Origin: an uncultured Lachnospiraceae bacterium
GTDB taxonomy: Bacteria; Bacillota; Clostridia; Lachnospirales; Lachnospiraceae
Assembly (NCBI GenBank): GCA_946566685.1
Contig: CAMNXA010000001.1
Location: forward strand, 1-64,000
DNA length: 64,000 nt
Direction: 5' to 3'
Within the stretch, counting starts at the first letter, position 1; the number at the start of each line of letters is the position of its first letter. Position numbers and translations under genes: made by a program. Below are positions 24,619 to 34,367 of this stretch, one piece after another. The notes beneath the pieces are model-generated. The model did no database searches and was not told where the DNA came from. It worked only from the letters and a program-made list of their open reading frames with translations.

Positions 24619-25956
24619 TCATTTTCTTTGCATCAATGTCAATGGCAGTGCATATATCCGCCCCATCAATTTGTATGCCCTGTACCAAACTGAAGGCTTT
24701 TTATATTCTGGAACAAAATCCATCATAGTCCCATTTCCATTTCCATTAATCAATGAAAGTCCCAACATACTCTCCATATCGCGGAATTTACTTTCAAATC
24801 TGCACTTATCCTCTATCATCTGATTAGAGGCTAAAACCAACTCTTCTCTCCACTTCTCATCACTTAATAATTTTCGAGCCAGATTCTTCGCGTCACTGGC
24901 ACTTTCATACATAGGAAAATCAATATATCCATGAAACATTTCTTCAAGCGTTTTCGATTTTTTAGTCAACAGCACTGCATTCGTTGCCAGAATATCTGCC
25001 ACCCTCCATGAAAAGCCCTCCTTTTCTGTCGCATTTGGTAAATTCAACGCTAACTTAGATTTATTAAAGTTCTTACAATTTTGTTCTAAGGTCACAGATA
25101 AATTATAATCAAAACATCTGAAAAGTTCATAATTATATTGCATGGCGTGAGGCCAGTTCCAAGGATAACCATGTATTTCTAAATCAAACTCTGTCAATTC
25201 AGACAATATCGCAAATTTCTTCGAGCATGCTGCAAGACAGACGGAATTATACTGTGCCCAGTTTGCCATTTTAGGTTTTACTGACCATCCCGGAAAATCA
25301 AACATAATATCTGTTGTGAAGTCAGTCTCCTTCATCTCATCAAATGCTTTGAAGAAATTATTTTTTATCTCGTTCTTTTGTTCAGGATCATCAATATTAC
25401 CATCTACTGCCACAAAATAATTAATAATCGTTCCGCTGTAGTTAGGCAGTGAACCAATATACATGATATCTTTTGTCTGCGGAATATCCATTTTTCTCAT
25501 GTCTGTTGCTTGTCCAAATAACAGCATATGGTCATCCTGCGGTTTGAATACATCCTGGACAGCCGCTTCAATAATATGTGTGGTGTTCAAGAAATAATAG
25601 CGATCAATCTTTGACTTTATCACATCCCGGCTGGCATATAACATAGGAACATCCGCTGAATAAACTGCAACAGGACAATCTGTAATCTCCAGGATCTCAT
25701 CTCCCGGCAATGAATTATTAAATGCTATGATCAGATCTGGAGAAAAATCCTTTATACTTTTATATACCTTTTCCTTAATCAAATCTTTCTTTAGGGAATT
25801 GCCAAACTGCTCCTCATTTATATTTCTTAAATTAAATGCCAACACATCATTTCCGCAACGCCTTAGGGCTCTTATAAATCCCTCCACAAAAGAATCATGA
25901 TACTGCTCCTTCGTCCATGTTACATTAGAATATGCCGATACAATTATTTTTGCCAT
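24619..25956 (-). CDS. Putative glycosyltransferase, CgeB/GT-B type
   Basis: A 445-residue protein beginning AKIIVSAYSNVTWTKEQYHD. The first half has SPDLIIAFNNSLPGDEIL and VAVYSADVPMLY, typical of the DXD-less N-terminal GT-B domain. The second half contains ILSELTEFDLEIHGYPW, SKLALNLPNATEKEGFSWRV, ILATNAVLLTKKSKTLEEMF and FPMYESASDAKNLARKLLSD, which resemble the CgeB-type C-terminal donor domain. The last 50 residues are basic and hydrophobic and may touch the membrane. Likely role: one glycosyl transfer in the repeat unit; sugar unknown. Confidence 0.7.
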   Translation of the reverse strand: MAKIIVSAYSNVTWTKEQYHDSFVEGFIRALRRCGNDVLAFNLRNINEEQFGNSLKKDLIKEKVYKSIKDFSPDLIIAFNNSLPGDEILEITDCPVAVYSADVPMLYASRDVIKSKIDRYYFLNTTHIIEAAVQDVFKPQDDHMLLFGQATDMRKMDIPQTKDIMYIGSLPNYSGTIINYFVAVDGNIDDPEQKNEIKNNFFKAFDEMKETDFTTDIMFDFPGWSVKPKMANWAQYNSVCLAACSKKFAILSELTEFDLEIHGYPWNWPHAMQYNYELFRCFDYNLSVTLEQNCKNFNKSKLALNLPNATEKEGFSWRVADILATNAVLLTKKSKTLEEMFHGYIDFPMYESASDAKNLARKLLSDEKWREELVLASNQMIEDKCRFESKFRDMESMLGLSLINGNGNGTMMDFVPEYKKPSVWYRAYKLMGRIYALPLTLMQRK

Positions 25957-25958
25957 CG

Positions 25959-26705
25959 CTAAAATCCCTTCTTCACCTGTACAAATATTTCCGATCCAAA
26001 TTCAGGAACATACTTTATCATCTTATTTAATCCCTCAAAAATATCTTCTCTAACAATTCCCTGTTGAAGCATCTTTTCCATTTGCCCTGCACTCAACAAT
26101 TTAGGAAAATACGTTCCTTTTTGCATTACTTGAAATCCACATTTATTGACAATATCACATAAACTGTTTAAATCAAACACACTATTACGCTGCATCGTCT
26201 TTTGCAGATTGGACAACTCATGGACATCTTGAATCAGCCCCATTTCTTTTGCCAAAAGCCGATGCAATGAATTTGCATTCGGAACGTTAACATGCACAAT
26301 TGTGGCTTCTGAGCAAATCTGATAAATGGCTTTTAAAAGTTTTTGCGGTTCCTCCACCTCATGTAACAAACTGCTCAATACAATAAAATCATAATCCTCA
26401 CAGGCATCTTTAATCTGATCCAGCTTCTCTTCAAAAAAACCTTGTATGCACACAACATTACTTCCTGATTCTCTTGCTTTTCTCTCTGCATTTAAGATAA
26501 ACATATCCCCTGGTTCCACAATGACCATCTGTTTATAGTCACTAACATATTCAAATAATGGTTCCATGCCGCACCCGATCTCAAGTACTGTATCATGTTT
26601 ACATGAAAGCATTAAATCTAAAATCTTTTCTCTGCGATATTTCACCTGGTATTTTTCACAGGGTTCTTCCTGATATTTTGCTTCATAATCCTGTATATCC
26701 CGCAT
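25959..26705 (-). CDS. Class I SAM-dependent methyltransferase
   Basis: A 248-residue methyltransferase. Motif I is TVLEIGCGMEPLFEYV, motif II MVIVEPGDMFILNAERKA, and the post-motif acidic strand is YDFIVLSSLLHEVEEPQKLL, a pattern of Methyltransf_11/23 proteins that act on small molecules or sugars. AGGAGAAACAGG precedes the ATG at 26705; it ends two bases before the next gene starts. It probably methylates the glycan or its nucleotide-sugar precursor. Confidence 0.85.
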   Translation of the reverse strand: MRDIQDYEAKYQEEPCEKYQVKYRREKILDLMLSCKHDTVLEIGCGMEPLFEYVSDYKQMVIVEPGDMFILNAERKARESGSNVVCIQGFFEEKLDQIKDACEDYDFIVLSSLLHEVEEPQKLLKAIYQICSEATIVHVNVPNANSLHRLLAKEMGLIQDVHELSNLQKTMQRNSVFDLNSLCDIVNKCGFQVMQKGTYFPKLLSAGQMEKMLQQGIVREDIFEGLNKMIKYVPEFGSEIFVQVKKGF

Positions 26706-26758
26706 AAACCTGTTTCTCCTTTATGTTCTATCCAATATATAAATCCACACAAATCCTC

Positions 26759-27763
26759 TTATAATTCCTTTTCATAAATTTTTGTTATATTATGGCGGCT
26801 CCCATATTCCTCTTTCGTATTGGTCAGATTTTCATTAATCTCCAATCCTAAATGCTCCGTTGTAATTCCCCAGGACAGATAACGAATATTCCTATCCTTA
26901 TAGATATCTATCATCTTGTAGTAGATATAGGTCATCGGACTCAATTTACCGTACTCAGAATCTGCTGCCAAGTACTGCGTATGGGCGCAGTTGCCACTCT
27001 CAAACAAAAATACCATTGAAGCAGCAACTATTTTATCATCATATACACAGCCCCAAAATTCAATGTCCCGCGGAAACCTCTTTTTCAGATCAAGTAAATC
27101 TTCCACAGTATGGTAAGGTTTCAAATGGTATTTCTGCAAATTATCCGTCAATACTTCATGAAATCTTCTGATATCGTCCTTACCGATCAACTCCCTCACT
27201 TCCATATCTGCACTGATACATTTTTTGGCAAGACGCTTTTTTAACTTAGAGAAATTTTTAAGTATGTCTTCTTTATCATAATGATCAAAATCAATATATA
27301 AATTCAGTTCTTTATATTCTCTATATTTTCTATAATAAAAACAATACTCTAACAATTCTGCGGGCAATCGATCTAAAAGTGGATTTGTCTGCTTCAAAAC
27401 ACACTTTGTAAAACCCATTTCTGTAAGATATGCTTCGAACTCGTCCAATAATTTAATAATCTTCTCTGCACGCATCATATCCGAAGATACTATAATTCCT
27501 CCATATGTGCTTCCAGAATGTGATGAAAAAACTTTATCATCACCCTCTCTGATTTCACAGGCTGGACAAACTGCCACTAGTTGGTCTTTTCTATAAAACA
27601 TAAGTGAACAATCCAGATATTTTCCTTCAGAATGATAATTGAAAAAATTTCTTGTCTGTAGAAAACAACCATTACAGGATTCTTGCAGAACAAACTGATC
27701 CCATGCATCCTCATAATCTTTCTGAAATGTAACAATCTTATATTCCTTTTCTTGTGATTCCAC
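26759..27763 (-). CDS. GNAT/FemAB-like acyltransferase
   Basis: A 334-residue protein starting at a GTG (27763) with AAGGAGTAATTGTT upstream. Two GNAT-like halves are visible. Markers include CFLQTRNFFNYHSEGKYLD, FSKLKKRLAKKC, FWGCVYDDKIVAASMVFLFE and the late YLAADSEYGKLSPMTYIYYKMI, as in PF13480 (Acetyltransf_6) and FemAB relatives. Such proteins attach acyl or aminoacyl groups to amino sugars or cell-wall intermediates. Being between an ABC flippase and a methyltransferase in an operon with FdtA/FdtB, it could acylate the 3-amino group of a dideoxyhexose. Confidence 0.75.
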   Translation of the reverse strand: MESQEKEYKIVTFQKDYEDAWDQFVLQESCNGCFLQTRNFFNYHSEGKYLDCSLMFYRKDQLVAVCPACEIREGDDKVFSSHSGSTYGGIIVSSDMMRAEKIIKLLDEFEAYLTEMGFTKCVLKQTNPLLDRLPAELLEYCFYYRKYREYKELNLYIDFDHYDKEDILKNFSKLKKRLAKKCISADMEVRELIGKDDIRRFHEVLTDNLQKYHLKPYHTVEDLLDLKKRFPRDIEFWGCVYDDKIVAASMVFLFESGNCAHTQYLAADSEYGKLSPMTYIYYKMIDIYKDRNIRYLSWGITTEHLGLEINENLTNTKEEYGSRHNITKIYEKEL

Positions 27764-27800
27764 AACAATTACTCCTTCATGCCATAGTCTTTATACTACT

Positions 27801-29603
27801 TTAGCTATTGATATCAGCAAAAATTTCTTCTTTCTTTCTCTCAACAGCTTTGCCATCTTTAATCTCATAAATCTTATCACAGTTTCGGATTGTTGTAAGT
27901 CTATGGGCAACAATGATTAATGTCTTGACACCCTGTAATGCATCGATAGCTTCCATAACAGCCGTCTCTGTCTCTGTATCAAGAGCCGCTGTTGCCTCAT
28001 CCAATATTAATATATCAGGATTTCCATACAGTGCTCTTGCAATCGCGATTCGTTGTCTCTGCCCTCCTGAAAACTGTACCCCAAATTCTCCAACCATGGA
28101 ATACAACTTGTCTGGCAAATTCCAGACAAAATCTTTCATCTGTGCCATTTCCAAAGCCTTCCACACTTGTTCATTATCAATCTCATCATCCCGAAGTCCG
28201 AACGCTATGTTTCTACGAATTGTTGAGTCCGTCATATAAATCGACTGTGGGACATATCCTATCATCTGGTTCCATCTTCCACCCAAATCCTCTATATTTA
28301 TTCCATCCGCTAAGATTTCACCGCTCTGTGGCTTTAATAATGCTAATATAATGTCTGCCAAAGTAGTTTTTCCCGCTCCTGAACTTCCAATAAAAGCAAC
28401 CGATGTTCCCTTCTTAATTTTCAGGTTCAAATCATCCAATACTTTAGTGTTTCTTGTTTGATAGGAAAAAGTTATATGAGATAATGTCAATTCATTTTCA
28501 AATTTAATATGAGAGATATCCTTTCCCGCAATCTTTCTTTGAACATTATCACCATTGTTCTCTAAATCTTTTACCAGATACAATGTACTATAAGCCGCAG
28601 ACAATGCCGGCGCACTATAAACAAATGTATTCACAGCGCCTAACATACCTCCCACAGTTGGAAGAATCCTAAATGCCGCACCGGCAAGAAGGGCAAGCTG
28701 ACCCAGAAGCTGAGTGGAATTATCAGACGTAAACATCTGAATTACTACTGCTGTCAATAACCCTACAATACAAACCGCCTCAATAATGTAATTAGGCGCT
28801 GTCTGTCCAACAGACATCCTGACACTTGCACGATTGGAAACTTTCATACAATCATCATACTGTTTTACAAAATACTTCTGGCGGTTTGTCACTAATACTT
28901 CTTTGCTTCCCTGGATTGCCTCCATGGATGCCTGCTGGCATCTATAGGTATATTCTCTCGCTAACATTCCATATTTTTGCATCGGCTTTCTAAAAATTAT
29001 CTGTGTTAAAGTAAAACAAATAGCAACAAGAATCAATAACGATATGGCAAGTTCCGGAGTCGCTGAAACAATCAGTATCGTAATACATAACAATGTCAAA
29101 CTGTTATTAAAAAGACCAAACATTTGACTGATAATCGTATACACACTGGAAACATCAGCTCCTACACCTCTTAACAGACGCGCACTGTTGTTCGTAAGAA
29201 AAAAACTATATCCCTGTTTCATATAAGCAGACAAAATACGCACTGACAACTGTCTCATAATCTTACATGCGTACTTAGAAGAAATCCAGATATTGAATAT
29301 ATTATAAACATTTTTGACTACATATAAAGTAATCATGACTATACACAAAAAAATAATAATCTCATTGGTATCCTGCAGATGAAAAATGCGAATGAAAGGT
29401 TCAATATACCATTGTTCCTTAAGAGTCTCTGGTTCAAGAAATGCATTTAACATTGGTATCAAAATGGATATTCCCAACATCTCAAAGATTGCATGAATTA
29501 AAGACAAAGAAAAAATTATTATACAATACCCCTTCTGTTCCTTAGTGAGTATAAAATTCAATTTATGAAGCGCATCCTTAATCTTGGCAAATTCGTTTTT
29601 CAT
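27801..29603 (-). CDS. PglK-like ABC flippase (fused membrane and ATPase domains)
   Basis: A 600-residue half-transporter; I start at the ATG at 29603 behind AGAGGATAAG, although an ATG at 29621 overlaps the FdtA stop. Five to six membrane segments occupy residues 20-330. The ATPase has Walker A GSSGAGKTTLAD, the signature FSGGQRQRIAIARALYG and Walker B ILILDEATAALD, with the H-loop VAHRLTTIR. This family flips lipid-linked oligosaccharides across the membrane (PglK, Wzk). A second, similar transporter is encoded at 53.8-55.6 kb. Confidence 0.88.
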   Translation of the reverse strand: MKNEFAKIKDALHKLNFILTKEQKGYCIIIFSLSLIHAIFEMLGISILIPMLNAFLEPETLKEQWYIEPFIRIFHLQDTNEIIIFLCIVMITLYVVKNVYNIFNIWISSKYACKIMRQLSVRILSAYMKQGYSFFLTNNSARLLRGVGADVSSVYTIISQMFGLFNNSLTLLCITILIVSATPELAISLLILVAICFTLTQIIFRKPMQKYGMLAREYTYRCQQASMEAIQGSKEVLVTNRQKYFVKQYDDCMKVSNRASVRMSVGQTAPNYIIEAVCIVGLLTAVVIQMFTSDNSTQLLGQLALLAGAAFRILPTVGGMLGAVNTFVYSAPALSAAYSTLYLVKDLENNGDNVQRKIAGKDISHIKFENELTLSHITFSYQTRNTKVLDDLNLKIKKGTSVAFIGSSGAGKTTLADIILALLKPQSGEILADGINIEDLGGRWNQMIGYVPQSIYMTDSTIRRNIAFGLRDDEIDNEQVWKALEMAQMKDFVWNLPDKLYSMVGEFGVQFSGGQRQRIAIARALYGNPDILILDEATAALDTETETAVMEAIDALQGVKTLIIVAHRLTTIRNCDKIYEIKDGKAVERKKEEIFADINS

Positions 29604-29617
29604 CTTATCCTCTTTCT

Positions 29618-30016
29618 TCATATATTAATATATTGCAGGAATTCTTCATAATCCCGAATATAATCATCCTCATCATAATAGTCTGAAGCCAGTACCATCA
29701 ATACCGCATCTGATGTAAAATCATACATTTCCCGCCACATGCATGCTTCCACCAGAAGCCCTTCCGTAGACTTGTCGAGCCGTACCTCTTTGACCTCTTT
29801 TCCATCATCTAAAGAGATGGTACATGCACCACAGGGGCAGAACAGTACCTGCTTCAATGACTTATGTGCATGTTTTCCCCTATGTATTTCCGGTTTGGTT
29901 CCATACATAAAATATACTCGTTTCACCTCAAACGGAATATTCTTCTTTTCCTCCAAAGCGATTAACATACCCCTCTCATCGCCATGGGGTTGAAACTGAA
30001 TCATCTTAATCTCCAT
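29618..30016 (-). CDS. fdtA: dTDP-4-oxo-6-deoxyhexose 3,4-ketoisomerase (FdtA/QdtA type)
   Basis: A 132-residue cupin of the WxcM-like/FdtA family: IQFQPHGDERGMLIALEE at the start, then RVYFMYGTKPEIHRGKHAHK with the conserved histidines, CGACTISLDDG and MVLASDYYDEDDYIRDYEEF. It isomerises dTDP-4-keto-6-deoxyglucose to the 3-keto form ahead of the aminotransferase encoded 51 bases upstream. FdtA (galacto) and QdtA (gluco) products cannot be told apart by eye. RmlA and RmlB, needed to feed it, are not in this window. Confidence 0.86.
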   Translation of the reverse strand: MEIKMIQFQPHGDERGMLIALEEKKNIPFEVKRVYFMYGTKPEIHRGKHAHKSLKQVLFCPCGACTISLDDGKEVKEVRLDKSTEGLLVEACMWREMYDFTSDAVLMVLASDYYDEDDYIRDYEEFLQYINI

Positions 30017-30067
30017 ATATGCCCTCTATACTTTCTCTATTTCCCCTTAACATTAGGATACGCACAG

Positions 30068-31168
30068 TCATTGCCAGTCATTCAATGCCTTGATCACATA
30101 ATCCGTTTCTTCCTGCATCATCCCATAATACATTGGCAGGCTGATCTGTGTATCACTAATCTCCTCGCAGATTGGCAGACTACCTTTCGGTATTCCCAGT
30201 TCCTGATAAGCCTGCTGATTATGAATCGCAATCGGGTAGTGAATCCCTGTATGAATTCCCTTCTCTTCCAAATAGGAAGCCAGAGCATCCCTTTCAGAAG
30301 TCCTTACAGCAAAAATATGCCACACTGGTGTATAAATGTTCCAATCCACCTGGGGCAGGATTAATTTCTTATTTTTGATTCCTTCCAGATATTTGCCAGC
30401 AGTCTTTCTCCTGTCCTCATTTACCTTATCCAGAATAGGGAGTTTTGCCCGCAAAAAAGCCGCCTGCAGTTCATCCAGCCTTGTGTTATATCCCTGATAA
30501 ATATGATGATACTTATAGTCTGACCCGTAATTAGACATCGCACGAACCTTTTGTGCCAGGTCATCGTCATTGGTGGTCACGCATCCGGCATCCCCAAGCG
30601 CTCCCAGATTTTTCCCCGGATAGAAGCTAAATCCCGCCGCATCCGCCAGTCCGCCGACACGCTTTCCCTTATACAGAGCGCCATGCGCCTGTGCCGCATC
30701 TTCAAAAACCTTGAGATGGTGTTTTGCCGCAACCGCATGAATGGCATCCATGTCTGCCGGCTGTCCGTATAAATGCACGGCCATGACTGCCTTCGTTCGA
30801 TCGGTGATATTCTCTTCAATCTTATCAGCATTTAAATTATAAGTCAACAAATGAGGCTCCACCAGCACAGGTCTTGCCCCTGTCCTGCTGACCGCCAGCA
30901 CTGTGGCAATAAAGGTATTGGACGGCACGATCACTTCATCTCCCTCTCCAATCCCGCTCGCCTTCAGAATCAGAAACAGAGCATCCAGGCCATTGCCACA
31001 GCCAATACAATGCTTTACGCCGCAATACTCCGCAAATTCTTCCTCAAACTGTCTGCCTTCATTTCCTTCAATATACCAACTGTTTCCAAGCACTCGTTCA
31101 AACGCACCGTGGAGTTCTGCATCCAATTCTTTCTCCAGTACTCTAAACGATACAAAAGGTACATTCAT
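30068..31168 (-). CDS. fdtB: dTDP-3-oxo-6-deoxyhexose aminotransferase (FdtB/QdtB type)
   Basis: A 366-residue DegT/DnrJ/EryC1 aminotransferase (fold type I). It shows [15 protein letters not shown], the aspartate of [14 protein letters not shown], the PLP lysine in [16 protein letters not shown] and [18 protein letters not shown]. Next to FdtA it should aminate the 3-keto sugar, giving dTDP-Fuc3N or dTDP-Qui3N; an acyltransferase in the operon (26.8 or 23.9 kb) could then add an acyl group. AGAGGATAAAAGTAT lies ahead of the ATG at 31168, six bases after the previous stop. Confidence 0.88.
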   Translation of the reverse strand: MNVPFVSFRVLEKELDAELHGAFERVLGNSWYIEGNEGRQFEEEFAEYCGVKHCIGCGNGLDALFLILKASGIGEGDEVIVPSNTFIATVLAVSRTGARPVLVEPHLLTYNLNADKIEENITDRTKAVMAVHLYGQPADMDAIHAVAAKHHLKVFEDAAQAHGALYKGKRVGGLADAAGFSFYPGKNLGALGDAGCVTTNDDDLAQKVRAMSNYGSDYKYHHIYQGYNTRLDELQAAFLRAKLPILDKVNEDRRKTAGKYLEGIKNKKLILPQVDWNIYTPVWHIFAVRTSERDALASYLEEKGIHTGIHYPIAIHNQQAYQELGIPKGSLPICEEISDTQISLPMYYGMMQEETDYVIKALNDWQ

Positions 31169-31174
31169 ATACTT

Positions 31175-32653
31175 TTATCCTCTTTTCTTCAATAATGTGA
31201 TAAAGTTTCTTATTCTCTTGCTCAAAAAAAGGAACGGAAAGTTTCTCCGCAATTCCCAATGTTCATCCTTGATAATCACCCGCTGTATTTCTCCTAGTGA
31301 AAAGCGATACAGGTATTCCCGTATAAAACTGTCTGTCTCTATTTTATCATATCTAATCTCATAAGGACTTATATGTTCATCGATTATCTGACCTAAAGCA
31401 TCTACAAACTGTTTCTTTCCCGGAATGCTTTCCTTAAGCTTCTGTCCCTTCGCTTTAGCATAGTCGGGATTATCCAACAATCTGTGAATTTCTTCCTGGG
31501 CCTCCTTTCTATTTTGAAACTGGTATTGGCACTCCTCTGCAACACATAACACGCCTGCATGTTCATCACCAGTTCCAATGGTGACAGGTACTTTACCTGC
31601 CAAAGCAGCATACTGTGTCATCAACCCACCTGCGAGTGGATAGGTACTCAGATAAAAATAGACATGTTCCATAAGCTGGTACAAATCCCTGCGCTCTTCA
31701 ATATGCCATATCCGTGCAGGAAACTTTCTCATCAATTCCTTTAACTCTGAATCGTCCCCAAATCCCGCATATAAAAAAAGAACTTCTTCATCATACCGCA
31801 GTATATCTTCAACTATTCTATAGTAAGTATGCTCTGCATCAAATGTTTTATAGAGACCACCACCACTAAACACCACCTTATGCCCCTTTGCTTCAAAAGG
31901 AAAACCTTCAAAAGATAGTGTTTCATCCACATATGGTGTCAAGGGGAGCTTGAGCAGCTTCTCCTGATTGATACCGCGAAAAACTCTGGAAATGACCGCC
32001 CCATAATCCCGGAATTCTATACAATAGTCAAAGGCATATTTCCCTAACCAGAAGGCATGATCTGTCAGGTTAATCTGATAACGTTCCACGATTCCCTGGT
32101 AATTGCCAAATACCGCAATACCAGCCACATCATAGGGCAAAATATATAGAATAGCTTTCTTCGGGTGATACTTGGCATATATTTCATTGAGTGACTTTGC
32201 CATGGCCAGATAATCCTGAGGAAAAGCTAGATACTCCCGCACAAGGTTTTGATTCCTTGCAATCTTATCAAGCGTAGGCTGCTGTTTTTGGGCTAAAGCA
32301 GATACCACGTAAATGACGCGATACCCCAACGCCAACAGACTTTCAACGTAATTAATCATCAATCCTCTGATATCATAGCCAAAACCATCATAGAATAAAA
32401 TTGTCCGTAAATCTGTTTCATCCTGCCCATAAGAAGGCTTCATAATAATTCCCTGGATTTCTTTTAGATACTGCTCTAACCGCTCGTCCCTGTAAAACTG
32501 ATTCCATTGATATTCCAATTCTGCACAAGAGGCTATTGCTTCCAACGCGGCTTCATATTTCTTTTTGTTGATACTGTTCTCAGCAATCTTATACAGCCGC
32601 TCTCTATAGTAATCCACTATTCTCTTCTTTCTGGTAGCAATCTTATCGCTCAC
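31175..32653 (-). CDS. Putative GT-B glycosyltransferase with helical N-terminus
   Basis: A 492-residue protein from a GTG at 32653 (GAAGGAAGAAATT upstream). Residues 1-75 are a charged helical segment of TPR-like look. The rest resembles two GT-B halves: TILFYDGFGYDIRGLMINYV with YVESLLALGYRVIYVVSA, then HKVVFSGGGLYKTFDAEHTY, FLYAGFGDDSELKELMRKF and STYPLAGGLMTQYAALAGKV, where the last resembles a donor-site loop. I cannot assign a CAZy family. Located between a GT8 protein and FdtB, it may transfer the 3-amino-dideoxyhexose or another residue. Confidence 0.65.
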   Translation of the reverse strand: MSDKIATRKKRIVDYYRERLYKIAENSINKKKYEAALEAIASCAELEYQWNQFYRDERLEQYLKEIQGIIMKPSYGQDETDLRTILFYDGFGYDIRGLMINYVESLLALGYRVIYVVSALAQKQQPTLDKIARNQNLVREYLAFPQDYLAMAKSLNEIYAKYHPKKAILYILPYDVAGIAVFGNYQGIVERYQINLTDHAFWLGKYAFDYCIEFRDYGAVISRVFRGINQEKLLKLPLTPYVDETLSFEGFPFEAKGHKVVFSGGGLYKTFDAEHTYYRIVEDILRYDEEVLFLYAGFGDDSELKELMRKFPARIWHIEERRDLYQLMEHVYFYLSTYPLAGGLMTQYAALAGKVPVTIGTGDEHAGVLCVAEECQYQFQNRKEAQEEIHRLLDNPDYAKAKGQKLKESIPGKKQFVDALGQIIDEHISPYEIRYDKIETDSFIREYLYRFSLGEIQRVIIKDEHWELRRNFPFLFLSKRIRNFITLLKKRG

Positions 32654-32697
32654 AATTTCTTCCTTCTAATCCCAGCTATGCTGTCCTTTCCTTATCT

Positions 32698-33813
32698 CTA
32701 CTGCCCTATTATCCTACGTCCCATCACCCGCATACTCACCCATCGCACCGCAACCGCCGCACCTGCCGCCACTGCTAACGCCACCACTGCTATTGCTATC
32801 CACACAAGCGGATTCACAGGCATACCATCTGTTGTCAGCGTCATCAGCCAAACTCCCGCCACTGCCATCAACATCATATAAACCGCCAGCGTCATCAACA
32901 GCAGATTTCTGTAGGTAATATTCTTCTTCAAACTCTCTGTCTGTGCCGCCTTTTTTCTGTAGGTCTTCCACTGTTCCTCAAAATACTCTTTATAATAAGG
33001 GCTTTCCTTGGCATACCGCCACCATCTCTCATATCCCGGCATAATATACACCGGATTCCAGGGCTTTTCCTTCTCCTGCGTAGAAGAAAAATGCAGTACT
33101 TTGCATGTCTTCTCACATTCCACCAGATAATCGTACCCCATTGCCTCCATGGACTGGCTGTTTTCCTCCACACACAAATCCGCCGCTGGCAGGAATTTGA
33201 TCTTATCCTGGAACAAGATACCAAAGGTCAATTCCTGCTGGGAATGTCCAAACGCCTTCACCACGTACTGGTCAATACTGAGAATCCGCTCCAGGGTAAA
33301 ATCCCTGCGGATTGCCTTTACATCATACAAGGATACCACAAAAGTCAACACATCCCCGCCCAATTGTTTCATCAGTTCACGGTGTGCCGCCGGTTTATGT
33401 TCCGGATCAGGACATGCCGCATAACATCCTGTCAGATCAGTACTGTAAAACTCCCGCAGAGAACCTGACACCACGGCATCAGACTCCAGCGCCAATATCC
33501 TGTCCACATCATCGGGAAGCAGTTCATGGAAAAGCCAATAACAGCCAAGGGTCCCTAAAGGCCAATGATCAGATGCGGAAACAATCTTCCCTCTCGCCAT
33601 ATCCTCATCAAAACGCAGGATGACAATATGTCCACCATGGCTTTGTGCCAATTCTCGTTCTGTCCGAACATCCTCCTCTTCCAGATTCTCGGAGACCAGA
33701 TACAAGTAGACCTCCGAATCCGTATTCTGCTCAAAGAGAGAACGGATCATGGGATAAGCATATTTAAAAACCTTTTTTGCAGTTGTCAGATAGACGTTCA
33801 TTCTTGGTTTCAT
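32698..33813 (-). CDS. GT8-like glycosyltransferase with C-terminal membrane helices
   Basis: A 371-residue protein. I start at the ATG at 33813, ten bases after AGGGG; a TTG at 33843 overlaps the phosphatase stop and is a weaker choice. The GT8 fold is visible in MNVYLTTAKKVFKYAYPMIR, TLGCYWLFHELLPDDVDRIL and LALESDAVVSGSLREFY, which replaces the usual DxD with E-S-D. Two hydrophobic helices at the C-terminus (about residues 295-350) anchor it to the membrane, unusual for GT8. It probably acts in repeat-unit assembly. Confidence 0.72.
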   Translation of the reverse strand: MKPRMNVYLTTAKKVFKYAYPMIRSLFEQNTDSEVYLYLVSENLEEEDVRTERELAQSHGGHIVILRFDEDMARGKIVSASDHWPLGTLGCYWLFHELLPDDVDRILALESDAVVSGSLREFYSTDLTGCYAACPDPEHKPAAHRELMKQLGGDVLTFVVSLYDVKAIRRDFTLERILSIDQYVVKAFGHSQQELTFGILFQDKIKFLPAADLCVEENSQSMEAMGYDYLVECEKTCKVLHFSSTQEKEKPWNPVYIMPGYERWWRYAKESPYYKEYFEEQWKTYRKKAAQTESLKKNITYRNLLLMTLAVYMMLMAVAGVWLMTLTTDGMPVNPLVWIAIAVVALAVAAGAAVAVRWVSMRVMGRRIIGQ

Positions 33814-33839
33814 ATCTCTGTCCATTCCCCTGCTAGAAG

Positions 33840-34367
33840 TCAAATCCCAATCCCATAGACTTCCGCCACGGCCTGTTCCCAGTCACCACGCACCTTCAAC
33901 ATGGCAAAGATAACATCTCTGACCGCACCGCTGCCGCCCTTCACCTTTGCCACATAATCAGCATACTCCCTGACTTCCTCACAGGCATCCGCCGGGCATC
34001 CCACAAAACCGCACAGTTTCATAGGAGGCAGATCATTCAGGTCATCTCCGATAAAACCAACCTCTTCCCTGGTCAGCCCATTAGTCTTCATAAATTCTGA
34101 CAGGTAGGTAGATTTGTCCTTGATATTCTGTACAACATAATCAAATTTCATCTCCTGCATTCTGCGGGTAGTTGCCTGACATTCCCTGCCGGTCAACACC
34201 ATCAACTTAATGCCCGCCTGTTTGGCCGCAAAATATCCGGCTGCATCTTTGGTGCAGAATTTCTTAAGTTCATTGCCATGTTCATCATAATAGATACCAG
34301 CATCCGTCATGGTGCCATCCACATCAATTACCAAATATTTAATCTTACATAAACTTTCTTTATCCAA
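33840..34367 (-). CDS. KdsC-type HAD phosphatase
   Basis: A 175-residue HAD phosphatase of the KdsC group: YLVIDVDGTMTDAGIYYDE (nucleophile Asp and Asp+2), MVLTGRECQATTRRMQEM, YVVQNIKDKSTYL with the lysine, and the metal motif FIGDDLNDLPPM. Its ATG overlaps the end of the aldolase gene by eight bases. KdsC and its relatives dephosphorylate 3-deoxy-ulosonate phosphates; with the aldolase and the cytidylyltransferase upstream it should release the free keto sugar acid before CMP activation. Confidence 0.9.
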   Translation of the reverse strand: MDKESLCKIKYLVIDVDGTMTDAGIYYDEHGNELKKFCTKDAAGYFAAKQAGIKLMVLTGRECQATTRRMQEMKFDYVVQNIKDKSTYLSEFMKTNGLTREEVGFIGDDLNDLPPMKLCGFVGCPADACEEVREYADYVAKVKGGSGAVRDVIFAMLKVRGDWEQAVAEVYGIGI

